Below are positions 46,600-54,425 of a stretch of 64,000 nt of DNA, piece after piece. Source of the DNA: Herbaspirillum chlorophenolicum (GTDB lineage Bacteria > Pseudomonadota > Gammaproteobacteria > Burkholderiales > Burkholderiaceae_D); the NCBI RefSeq assembly GCF_001189955.1, contig NZ_LFLT01000012.1, positions 1 through 64,000 of the forward strand, read 5' to 3'. A model generated the notes under the pieces. The model worked only from the letters and a program-made list of their open reading frames with translations. It made no database searches and had not been told where the DNA came from. The position numbers and the translations under genes were made by a program. Positions within the stretch are counted from its first letter, which is position 1. Each line of letters begins with the position of its first letter.

Positions 46600-48617
46600 A
46601 GCTCGATCCCGTCAGCATCGAAATCCTCGGCAACAAGCTCACCTCCATTGCCGAAGAAATGTGCCTCACACTGCAACGCACCGGCCGCACGCTTTACGTC
46701 AAGGAAACGGCCGACTTCTGCTGCGCGCTGGTGGGCCTGGACGGCAAGTTCTTCGCCTATCCGCGTGCGTTGGGCGTATCCGGCTTCGTCGGCCTGGACT
46801 GCACGACCACGATCGAGGCGGTCGGGCCGCTGCAGCCGGGCGACGTGATTTTGACTAATGATCCGTACCGCTCCAAGGGCCTGGCGACGCACTTGCCGGA
46901 CTTGCAGGTGGTGCAGCCCTATTTCCATGAAGGCCGCATCGTGGCTTATGGCTGGGGCTTCCTGCACGCGTCGGACGTCGGCGGCAAGGTGCCGAGCAGC
47001 ATTTCGCCGAGCAACCATGAAATCTTCCAGGAAGGCTTGCAGATTCCGCCTGTGAAGATCATGCGCAGCGGTAAGATCAATGACGACGTGGTTCTGCTGT
47101 TCACTGCCAACAGTCGCACGCCGGACGCCAACATGGGCGACCTGAAGGCCATGCTCGGCGCGCTCGCGACCGGCCGGGATCGCGTAGCGCAGACCGTGGC
47201 GCAACACGGCGTGGCGTCGTTCCTCGATGCCCAGACCGACCTGGTCGACTATGCCGCACGGCGTGCGCGGGCGGTGCTGTCGAAAGTGCCGGCCGGCACC
47301 TACCGCTTTGTCGATTACCTGGATGATGAAGCCGGCGCCGGTTTGCCTGTGCGTATCGCGCTGGCGGTCACCCTGGCCGGCGGCAACATCACGCTGGACT
47401 TCACCGGCAGCGATCCGCAAGTGGCAGCCGCCATCAACATCCCCAGCCACGGCTTGCCGCACGCGTGGCTGACGCTGCGCATCCTGGCGCTCATCGCCAC
47501 GCTCGACAAGGGCGTGCCGATCAATGCCGGCCTGTTGGCGCCGGTGTCGGTGATTGCGCCGGCCGGTACCATCGTCAATCCGTTGCCGGGCGCTGCCGTC
47601 GGTGTGCGCCATGCGGCGGCCGTGCGCGTCAACGATGCGCTCAACGGCGTGCTCGGCCAGGCCTTGCCTGAACACATGCCGGCTGCCAGCGGCGGCACCA
47701 TCATTCCGGTGGTGGTGGCAGAGCCATCACGCCATGGCCACGGGCAGAACGTGCAAGTGGTCGAGCCGATGGTCGGCGGCACCGGCGGCCGCCGCGGCCA
47801 CGATGGCGCGGACGGGCGCGACAGCAGCATTTCCAATCTGTCCAACAACCCGGTCGAAACGGTCGAGGCGGAGACGGGCATCGAGATCCTGCGTTATGGC
47901 TTGCGCCCCGGCTCGGCGGGACCCGGCCAGTGGCGCGGCGGCAACGGCCAGGCGATCCGCTTCCGTATCCTGCAGGACGACACCTTCGTGCTGGCGCGCG
48001 GCATGGAGCGCCTGCGCTTCCGCCCATGGGGCGCCCATGGCGGCCAGGCCGGCGCATCGGCCGGACTGGTGCTGTATCGCCAGGGTGAGGCGCCGCGCGA
48101 ACTGGGCAAGATCGACTTGCTGCCGGTGGTGGCGGGCGATGAAATTGAAATTCGTACGCCCGGCGGCGGCGGCTGGGGCGATCCGTTCCAGCGCGATGCC
48201 GCGGCGGTCCTGGCCGATGTGCAGCGCGGCTTGTTGTCGCTGGACGCGGCGCGCAGCGAATACGGCGTCGTCATTGACGGGCAGGGCAGCCGCCAGGCGG
48301 TCGATGCCGCAGCGACAGGACAGGCGCGCGCGCAAGGCAGCAAGGGCATCGGACGCTTTGGCCCGGAGCGCGATGCTTGGGAGCGCGTTTTCAAGCCCGA
48401 ACATCTGGACCGCCTCAACGCCGCACTGTTCGCCTTGCCTCCGGCAGCGCGCAGCCGGCGCCGCAAGCAGATCTTCGCCGCGGCGCTTGGCGGGCTGCCG
48501 CCGGAGTTCCCGCGCGAACCTGCCGCCGATGCCGCACTGGCCGACGCAGCCGGGCGCTTTGAGGCATCGGTGTCGGAACTGGTTTCTGCTGTATCGGCAA
48601 CATCGGTAACACACTAG
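46596..48617 (+). CDS. hyuB: hydantoinase/oxoprolinase subunit B (HyuB-like)
   Basis: A 673-residue Hydantoinase_B protein, partner of HyuA. Visible family features: FIGxxL-type N-terminal helix (EILGNKLTSIAEEMCLTLQR), DVILTNDPYRSKGLATHLPD with metal-site His and Asp, GGNGQAIRF, and TPGGGGWGDPFQRD close to the end of the core. About 110 residues follow the core, longer than many homologues. The ATG overlaps hyuA (ATGA), with AAGGAGG upstream. Substrate unknown. Confidence 0.88.
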   Translation: MKLDPVSIEILGNKLTSIAEEMCLTLQRTGRTLYVKETADFCCALVGLDGKFFAYPRALGVSGFVGLDCTTTIEAVGPLQPGDVILTNDPYRSKGLATHLPDLQVVQPYFHEGRIVAYGWGFLHASDVGGKVPSSISPSNHEIFQEGLQIPPVKIMRSGKINDDVVLLFTANSRTPDANMGDLKAMLGALATGRDRVAQTVAQHGVASFLDAQTDLVDYAARRARAVLSKVPAGTYRFVDYLDDEAGAGLPVRIALAVTLAGGNITLDFTGSDPQVAAAINIPSHGLPHAWLTLRILALIATLDKGVPINAGLLAPVSVIAPAGTIVNPLPGAAVGVRHAAAVRVNDALNGVLGQALPEHMPAASGGTIIPVVVAEPSRHGHGQNVQVVEPMVGGTGGRRGHDGADGRDSSISNLSNNPVETVEAETGIEILRYGLRPGSAGPGQWRGGNGQAIRFRILQDDTFVLARGMERLRFRPWGAHGGQAGASAGLVLYRQGEAPRELGKIDLLPVVAGDEIEIRTPGGGGWGDPFQRDAAAVLADVQRGLLSLDAARSEYGVVIDGQGSRQAVDAAATGQARAQGSKGIGRFGPERDAWERVFKPEHLDRLNAALFALPPAARSRRRKQIFAAALGGLPPEFPREPAADAALADAAGRFEASVSELVSAVSATSVTH

Positions 48618-48683
48618 AACGCATCTCACGCCTGTTGATGACATGCGTTCTGACTATCCATCCAACCTGACTGGAGCAAGCAA

Positions 48684-49793
48684 GTGAAATCCATCCGCAT
48701 TATTCCGACGCTGGCCATGACCGCTTTGGCAGTGGCCGTTCTGGCCGGCTGCGGCGAGAAGAAAACCGACGCCCCGCAGGCAGCTGCCGCACCGGCGGCG
48801 ACCGACAAGGTCGTCATCGGCGTCTATGGCGGAGATTGGGAAAAGAACATCCGTGCCGCCGGCCTTGAGCAATACGCCAAGGACAACAACATCAATGTCG
48901 AGATCGTGCCGGGCGCCGATGCGGAATGGCTGGCCAAGCTGCGCGCGGCCAACGGCAACAAGCCGGCGTTCGACGTCGTCGTCTTCCAGCCGGACTCGGT
49001 GCAGCGCGCCGCCGCCGCCAATCTGCTGGAGCCGCTGGAGGCCAAGAACATCCCGAACCTGGACAAGCTCTACGGCACCGTGCAGGAAAAATTCGTGCGC
49101 GACGGCAAGACCTACGCTGCCGCCTTCAGCCTGGGCCAACTGGGCCTGGCCTACCGCACAGACCTGGTCAAGACGCCGCCGACCAGTTGGCTGGACCTGT
49201 GGAAGCCTGAATACAAGGGCCACGTCGCCGTATCGTCCCCGGCCTATGCCGCCGGCCTGCAATTCTTCGCTGGCCTGACCCACGCGCTGGGCGGCGAACT
49301 CAAGGACGATGCCGCCGTTGATAAGACCTTTGCCAAGCTGGCCGAGCTCAAGCAGAACGCCGTCGCCTTCCCGGACAGCCCGGGCGCCATCCAGACCTTG
49401 CTGGAACGCGGCGATGCATGGGTCGTGCCTTATTGGGATGGCCGTGTGTTCGCGTTGCAAAAGAGCGGGCTGAAGGTCGGCTTCGCGTACCCGACCGATG
49501 GCCCTGTCGTGGGCGCTGCCAACTGGGTCATCGCCAAGGGCGCGCCTAACCTGGCCAATGCCTACAAGCTGGTGGACTTCCTCTCCGGCGCGCAGGTGCA
49601 GAAGGCGTTCTCCGACAAGTCGCTGTACGGCATGACCAACCGCGACGTGCAGTATGACGAAGAGCTCAAGACCAAGGTGCAGGTCGGCGAAGAGGCTTAC
49701 AAGAAGCTGATCTGGATCGACTATGAAACGGCGACACCGAAGGTGGCCGACTGGACCAACCGCTGGGCGCAGGCGTTGGGCGGCGGTAAATGA
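48684..49793 (+). CDS. ABC transporter solute-binding lipoprotein, polyamine type
   Basis: A 369-residue type-2 periplasmic binding protein of the PotD/family 1 class, with lipobox VLAGC (Cys22) after a basic signal. The mature protein begins VVIGVYGGDWEKNI, and the hinge and ligand regions (FDVVVFQPDSVQRAA, WKPEYKGHVAVSS, WVVPYWDGRVFALQ) are typical for spermidine/putrescine-type binding proteins that also serve other small cations and amides. The start is a GTG at 48684, seven bases after CTGGAG (48671-48676). The ATPase gene overlaps its stop. Confidence 0.87.
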   Translation: MKSIRIIPTLAMTALAVAVLAGCGEKKTDAPQAAAAPAATDKVVIGVYGGDWEKNIRAAGLEQYAKDNNINVEIVPGADAEWLAKLRAANGNKPAFDVVVFQPDSVQRAAAANLLEPLEAKNIPNLDKLYGTVQEKFVRDGKTYAAAFSLGQLGLAYRTDLVKTPPTSWLDLWKPEYKGHVAVSSPAYAAGLQFFAGLTHALGGELKDDAAVDKTFAKLAELKQNAVAFPDSPGAIQTLLERGDAWVVPYWDGRVFALQKSGLKVGFAYPTDGPVVGAANWVIAKGAPNLANAYKLVDFLSGAQVQKAFSDKSLYGMTNRDVQYDEELKTKVQVGEEAYKKLIWIDYETATPKVADWTNRWAQALGGGK

Positions 49794-50884
49794 GCGCAAT
49801 TGAAATCCATGGCGTTGCGCGGCAGTTCGGCGAACTCAAGGCGCTGGACGGCGTAGACCTGGTGATCGGGCAGGGCGAGTTCTTCTCGCTGCTCGGCCCC
49901 AGCGGCTGCGGCAAGACCACGCTGCTCAACATCATTGCGGGATTTCTGGCGCCCAGCGCCGGGCGGGTGGCTATCGGCGGACGCGACATCACGGCGCTGC
50001 CGCCGCACCAGCGGGACATCGGCATGGTGTTCCAGAACTACGCTCTGTTCCCGCACTTGAATGTGTTCGACAACGTGGCCTATGGCTTGCGTGTGCGCAA
50101 GTCGGGCAGCGATGCGATCCGCAAGCGGGCGGGTGACATGCTGGACCTGGTGCGCTTGTCCGAGCTGGGGCATCGCATGCCGCACCAGCTTTCCGGCGGC
50201 CAGCAGCAGCGCGTGGCGATTGCCCGCGCGCTGGCCATCAGCCCGCAGGTGCTGCTGCTGGACGAACCGCTGTCCAATCTCGATGCCAAGCTGCGCAAGG
50301 AAATGCAGGCTGAATTGCGCCGCATGCAGCGCGACGTGGGCATCACGACCGTGATGGTCACGCACGACCAGGAAGAGGCGCTCGGTCTGTCCGACCGCAT
50401 CGGCATCCTGGGTTGTGGGCACCTGCAGCAGGTCGGTACGCCGCTGGAACTGTACCGCCAGCCGGCCAACCGCTTTGTGGCCGAATTCGTCGGCCAGGCC
50501 AACCTGATCGCAGCGCGGCGCGATGCGAACGGCGGCTATGCCGCCTTGCATCACGCAGGGGCGTCCCAGGCGCCGTTGCATTTGATGCCGGCAGACGGCA
50601 GCGCCGGCGAAGCCCTGTTCCTGCTGCGCCCGGAGCGCATCCGCCTGGCGCCCGGTAGCGGCCATGCTGCGCCCGCCATCAACGTTGCCAGCGGTATCGT
50701 GCGCGACGCCAGCTATACCGGCGCGGGCATCCATATCACCGTGGCGCTGGCGGGCCATGGCGAGCTGGCGGTCGATGCTCCCGAATCGGCATTCGCGGCC
50801 ATTCCCGCGCCGGGTTCGCCGGTGCAATTGTCATGGTCGGCGCAAGACCTCGTGCCGCTGCCGCCTGAACGGAGCGCCGCATGA
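49790..50884 (+). CDS. ABC transporter ATP-binding protein, PotA type
   Basis: A 364-residue importer ATPase. Walker A GPSGCGKTT (near 37-45), Q-loop VFQNYALFPHL, signature LSGGQQQRVAIARAL, Walker B VLLLDEPLSNLD and H-loop VTHDQEEAL are all intact. A C-terminal TOBE domain (about 270-360) follows, as in PotA and MalK. ATGA overlaps join it to the binding-protein gene before and the permease gene after. It energises uptake of the operon's unknown substrate. Confidence 0.9.
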   Translation: MSAIEIHGVARQFGELKALDGVDLVIGQGEFFSLLGPSGCGKTTLLNIIAGFLAPSAGRVAIGGRDITALPPHQRDIGMVFQNYALFPHLNVFDNVAYGLRVRKSGSDAIRKRAGDMLDLVRLSELGHRMPHQLSGGQQQRVAIARALAISPQVLLLDEPLSNLDAKLRKEMQAELRRMQRDVGITTVMVTHDQEEALGLSDRIGILGCGHLQQVGTPLELYRQPANRFVAEFVGQANLIAARRDANGGYAALHHAGASQAPLHLMPADGSAGEALFLLRPERIRLAPGSGHAAPAINVASGIVRDASYTGAGIHITVALAGHGELAVDAPESAFAAIPAPGSPVQLSWSAQDLVPLPPERSAA

Positions 50885-51765
50885 GCCTGGCCGACAAGAA
50901 GGGGCCGGTGGACACATGGTTTCCCTGGCTGCTGCTGACGCCGTCGATGCTGTTCCTGGCAGCGTTCCTGGCAGTGCCGGGCATCCTGCTGATAGTGCTG
51001 AGCCTGCGCAACGTGGACAGCATGCTGATGCTGCTGCCGACCTACGGCCTGGCGCAATATGCGCAGGTGTTCACATCGCAGCATTACCTGTCGGCGCTGG
51101 GGACCACCTTGTGGGTGGCGGCACTGACGGCGGCGCTGTGCGTGCTGTTGGCCTATCCGGCGGCATGGCTCCTGGTGGCCACGCGCAGTCGCGGCTGGCG
51201 CACGCTGCTGTATGTGATCCTGATCTCGCCCCTGCTCACCAGTGTGGTGATCCGCACGTTTGCATGGATCGTGCTGCTGGCGCAAAACGGCCTGATCAAC
51301 GACATCCTGCGTCACACCGGCCTGATCGATTCGCCGCTGGCGCTGCTGTGGAACATGAAGGCCGTCATCGTTGCCTACGTGCAGGTGATGCTGCCCTTCG
51401 CGGTGCTGCCGCTGGCGACCTCGCTGGGCGACATTCCCGAAGCCTTGCCGCGTGCCTCGCAAAGCCTGGGCGCGGGGCCGTTCCATACGTTCACCCGTGT
51501 GGTCCTGCCGCTGACGATCCCGGGCATGATGAGCGGCGCGATCATCGTCTTCGCGCTGGCCGCGGGCAGCTATGTCACGCCATTGCTGATCGGCGGACGG
51601 CTGCAGCCCTTGCTGCCCATCGGCATCTACCAGCAGGCGCTCCAGATTGCCAATCTGCCATTGGCGGCAGCCTTGTCGCTGACCTTGCTGGTGGTGACGG
51701 CCGGCATTGCGGGCGCGATGACTTACTTGCAAAAACGTTGGGAGCGTCGCGTTTATGGCCACTGA
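50881..51765 (+). CDS. ABC transporter permease, PotB type
   Basis: A 294-residue inner-membrane protein with six predicted helices. The cytoplasmic EAA loop is recognisable as EALPRASQSLGAGPFHTFTR, which contacts the ATPase. First of two permeases in the operon; overlaps the ATPase gene (ATGA) and, at its end, the second permease gene by 11 bases. Confidence 0.9.
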   Translation: MSLADKKGPVDTWFPWLLLTPSMLFLAAFLAVPGILLIVLSLRNVDSMLMLLPTYGLAQYAQVFTSQHYLSALGTTLWVAALTAALCVLLAYPAAWLLVATRSRGWRTLLYVILISPLLTSVVIRTFAWIVLLAQNGLINDILRHTGLIDSPLALLWNMKAVIVAYVQVMLPFAVLPLATSLGDIPEALPRASQSLGAGPFHTFTRVVLPLTIPGMMSGAIIVFALAAGSYVTPLLIGGRLQPLLPIGIYQQALQIANLPLAAALSLTLLVVTAGIAGAMTYLQKRWERRVYGH

Positions 51766-52588
51766 TCTGCCCGCTTTACATACTGCTGCGCAAAGCACGG
51801 CGTCGGCCAAGGCCTGGCGGCTGGCCGGGATCGGCGCCGGTGCGCTGGTGTATGTGTTCCTGAGTCTGCCGGTGCTGGTGATCTTCCTGTCGGCATTCAG
51901 CCCGGAGGCGTATCCGCAGTTTCCGCCGCAGCAATTTTCGCTGCGCTGGTTCTACGCCTTCTTCGAGAATCCGGCTTGGCTCCGGGCGCTCGAAGTCAGT
52001 GCGTGGTTGCTGCTCATCGCCACGCCGGTGACGACGCTGCTGGGGACAACGGCGGCTTATGCGCTGGCCAGGCTGGATTTCCCGGGACGTTCCGTGATCC
52101 AGGCATTCGTGCTCTCGCCGCTGATCATCCCGCAAGTGGTGCTGGGCATCGCCTTGCTGTATGTGCTGACCGGCGCCGGGATGGCCGGCTCTCTGCTTGG
52201 GCTGGCGGCGGGCCATATCGTGGTCGCCTTGCCGTATGCCGTGCGAACCGTCAGCGTCAGCCTGGCATCGATGGACCGCCGCCTCGAAACGGCCTCGATG
52301 AATCTGGGCGCCACACCGGCCTACACGTTCCGCCACGTGACACTGCCGCTGATCAAGCCGGGCATTGTGGCCGGCGCCGTGTTTGCGGCAGTGACCTCAT
52401 TTGGCGAAGTCTCGGTCAGCCTGTTCCTGACGGCGCCGGGCACGGTATCGATGCCGGTGCGGATTTTCACCTACATCGACCAGACCTTCGATCCGGTCGT
52501 CAATGCCGTGTCGGCCATCTTCATCGTGCTGGCGGTGCTGGCGCTGGTGTTGATCGAACGCACAATCAGGTTGACCAAAGCGATGTAG
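51755..52588 (+). CDS. ABC transporter permease, PotC type
   Basis: A 277-residue six-helix permease, with the EAA-type loop RRLETASMNLGATPAYTFRH. It forms the heterodimeric channel with the preceding PotB-type protein. GGAG at 51741-51744 lies inside the upstream gene and serves the ATG at 51755. It ends the operon; a terminator follows. Confidence 0.9.
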   Translation: MATDLPALHTAAQSTASAKAWRLAGIGAGALVYVFLSLPVLVIFLSAFSPEAYPQFPPQQFSLRWFYAFFENPAWLRALEVSAWLLLIATPVTTLLGTTAAYALARLDFPGRSVIQAFVLSPLIIPQVVLGIALLYVLTGAGMAGSLLGLAAGHIVVALPYAVRTVSVSLASMDRRLETASMNLGATPAYTFRHVTLPLIKPGIVAGAVFAAVTSFGEVSVSLFLTAPGTVSMPVRIFTYIDQTFDPVVNAVSAIFIVLAVLALVLIERTIRLTKAM

Positions 52589-52625
52589 GACGCAAACAGC
52601 AGGTGCATGCTTTAGCCAGGAGAAG

Positions 52626-52660
52626 AAAGGCCGCGCAACGTCGCGGCCTTTCTTTTTGTT
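52626..52660 (+). terminator. terminator of the hyuAB-transporter operon
   Basis: AAAGGCCGCG (52626-52635) / CGCGGCCTTT (52642-52651) with a six-base loop, followed by CTTTTTG. Confidence 0.88.
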
Positions 52661-52703
52661 TTTCCAGCCTGAGATCGCGAATGATTGATAAATGCTGTAA
52701 ATA

Positions 52704-52720
52704 GTAATGATTGTCATTAC
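52704..52720 (+). promoter_or_regulatory. Fur box upstream of the fecI-like gene
   Basis: A perfect inverted repeat, GTAATGA (52704-52710), TTG, TCATTAC (52714-52720). The 19-base window around it matches the Fur consensus at 13 positions. It overlaps TACAAT (52718-52723), a candidate -10 element. Iron repression of the downstream sigma factor gene is therefore expected. Confidence 0.75.
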
Positions 52721-52841
52721 AATACAGACATAAAAACATGTTGAAAAAGCGTAAAGGGGAGAAAACCTCTTATTGTTTTATTGATAATTTTAGGTGTGGC
52801 AGCCGCCAGAGGCGGACCGATGCCTGAAAGACAGGTAAATC

Positions 52842-53339
52842 ATGTCCAATGCAGGGGTGCACAAACAAATCGGGGTTCTCTACAGCGAGCACCACAACTG
52901 GCTGGCCAACTGGCTCAGCCAGAAACTGCGATGTCAGTATCTTGGTGCAGACCTGGCCCAAGACACGTTCGTGCGCCTGTTTGCCGGACGGCTGCCAAAT
53001 AACCTGGACAATCCCAAGGCTTACTTGACTACGGTGGCCAAGGGGATCGTCAACACCTATCTCCGGCGCAAGAATCTTGAGCAAGCCTATCTGGAAGCGC
53101 TCGCCGCCGCGCCGGAGCCGGTGCAGCCGTCGCCTGAGGAGCGTTTGCTGGTCTTGGAGGTATTGGCCGACATAGACAGGATCCTCGACGGACTGCCGGC
53201 CAAGGTAAAACAGGTCTTTCTGCTCGCCCAGCTGGATGGTCTTCCCTATGCCGACATCTGCGATTCGCTGGACGTGTCGCTCGCGACGGTAAAGCGCCAT
53301 ATGGTCAAGGCCTATAGCCATTGCTTAAGTGCCATTTAG
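52842..53339 (+). CDS. FecI-type ECF sigma factor
   Basis: A 165-residue extracytoplasmic-function sigma factor: region 2 includes ADLAQDTFVRLFAGR and the region 4 helix-turn-helix is LPYADICDSLDVSLATVKRH. It has the size and layout of FecI-group factors, activated by a FecR-like protein when a TonB receptor binds its ferric ligand. The Fur box upstream and the fecR-like and receptor genes downstream confirm the group. Likely target: the receptor gene behind fecR. Confidence 0.9.
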   Translation: MSNAGVHKQIGVLYSEHHNWLANWLSQKLRCQYLGADLAQDTFVRLFAGRLPNNLDNPKAYLTTVAKGIVNTYLRRKNLEQAYLEALAAAPEPVQPSPEERLLVLEVLADIDRILDGLPAKVKQVFLLAQLDGLPYADICDSLDVSLATVKRHMVKAYSHCLSAI

Positions 53340-53355
53340 AGCGGAGCAAATTTTG

Positions 53356-54321
53356 ATGGAGCAAGCACCACGCAAGCCACTCTCCGAGGAAATCCTCCAG
53401 GAGGCCGCAACCTGGCTGATGGAGATGCACGATGGTCCGTTGACGCCTAAGGAGCGTGTTCGCTTTAATCAATGGCGCCAGCGCAGCACCGAGCACGAGA
53501 TGGCTTGGCAAAAGGCCGCGATGCTGCTCGATAAGTTTCAGAGGGTGCCGGTGCCAGGGGCCGTGGCGCTCAAGGCTGCGTCGGTGCCTTCACGCCGTGC
53601 TGCCATCAAAACGCTGGTGGTACTGCTGGCCGCGGGGCCAGTCGCTTGGACGGCGTATCGCTTGTCGCCATTGTCTGGCCGAGGCGACGTGGTGACCACG
53701 CAGCGCGGCGAGCATCGCGACCTTGTGCTGGATGACGGCACAAAAATCTCCTTGAACACCTCGACCCAAATCCAGGTCCAGTACAGCGATGAGATGCGCC
53801 GCGTCCGTTTGCTGCAAGGGGAGATACTGGTCTCCACCGCAAAAGATGGCCGGAACCCGGCCAGGCCTTTCATCGTAGAGACGGCCGAGGGCCGGCTTCA
53901 GCCGCTCGGTACACGCTTCACCGCCAGGCAGCTGGATGGGCGCTCGCATGTTGCGGTGGTTGAGGGCGCTGTGGAACTCATCCCTGCAGATGCGCCGACC
54001 GAAAAGCAGCGTGTCCCGGCAGGATATCAGGCCGCGTTTTCCTCGCACGCCGTGGAGCCCCTGACGCAGGGTAGCGAGCTGAGCCTGGCCTGGACTACGG
54101 GCATGCTGGTGGTGGACAAGATGCCGCTTTCAGTCTTTGCGGGAGAGTTGGGACGCTACCGGGCAGGGCTGCTGCAGGTCGATGCCGAGGTCGGGAAACT
54201 GGCCGTCTCAGGAGTATTCCCATTGGAAGACACGACTGCCAGCCTGACGCTGCTTGAGCAGACCATGCCAGTGCGTATCCAATATTTCACCCGTTATTGG
54301 GCACGCATTGTGTCCCGATAG
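53356..54321 (+). CDS. FecR-family sigma regulator
   Basis: A 321-residue FecR protein. The N-terminal cytoplasmic DUF4880 segment (AATWLMEMHDGPLTPKER, then FNQWRQRSTEHEMAWQ) binds the sigma factor. One transmembrane helix lies near residue 85-103, followed by the periplasmic FecR domain (TQRGEHRDLVLDDGTKISLN) and a C-terminal STN-contact region. The ATG at 53356 has GGAG at 53343-53346; the longer frame from 53329 overlaps the sigma gene. It transmits the receptor signal to the sigma factor and may also hold it inactive. Confidence 0.9.
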   Translation: MEQAPRKPLSEEILQEAATWLMEMHDGPLTPKERVRFNQWRQRSTEHEMAWQKAAMLLDKFQRVPVPGAVALKAASVPSRRAAIKTLVVLLAAGPVAWTAYRLSPLSGRGDVVTTQRGEHRDLVLDDGTKISLNTSTQIQVQYSDEMRRVRLLQGEILVSTAKDGRNPARPFIVETAEGRLQPLGTRFTARQLDGRSHVAVVEGAVELIPADAPTEKQRVPAGYQAAFSSHAVEPLTQGSELSLAWTTGMLVVDKMPLSVFAGELGRYRAGLLQVDAEVGKLAVSGVFPLEDTTASLTLLEQTMPVRIQYFTRYWARIVSR

Positions 54322-54425
54322 CCATGTCGCAGTCCCTGAAATTCTTTTTAAAAAAGCTGAGCCATTTTTGAAGTTCGTTGGGCATACCAGTGAAGACGCT
54401 CAATTCGGACATCGAAAGGTTCAGT

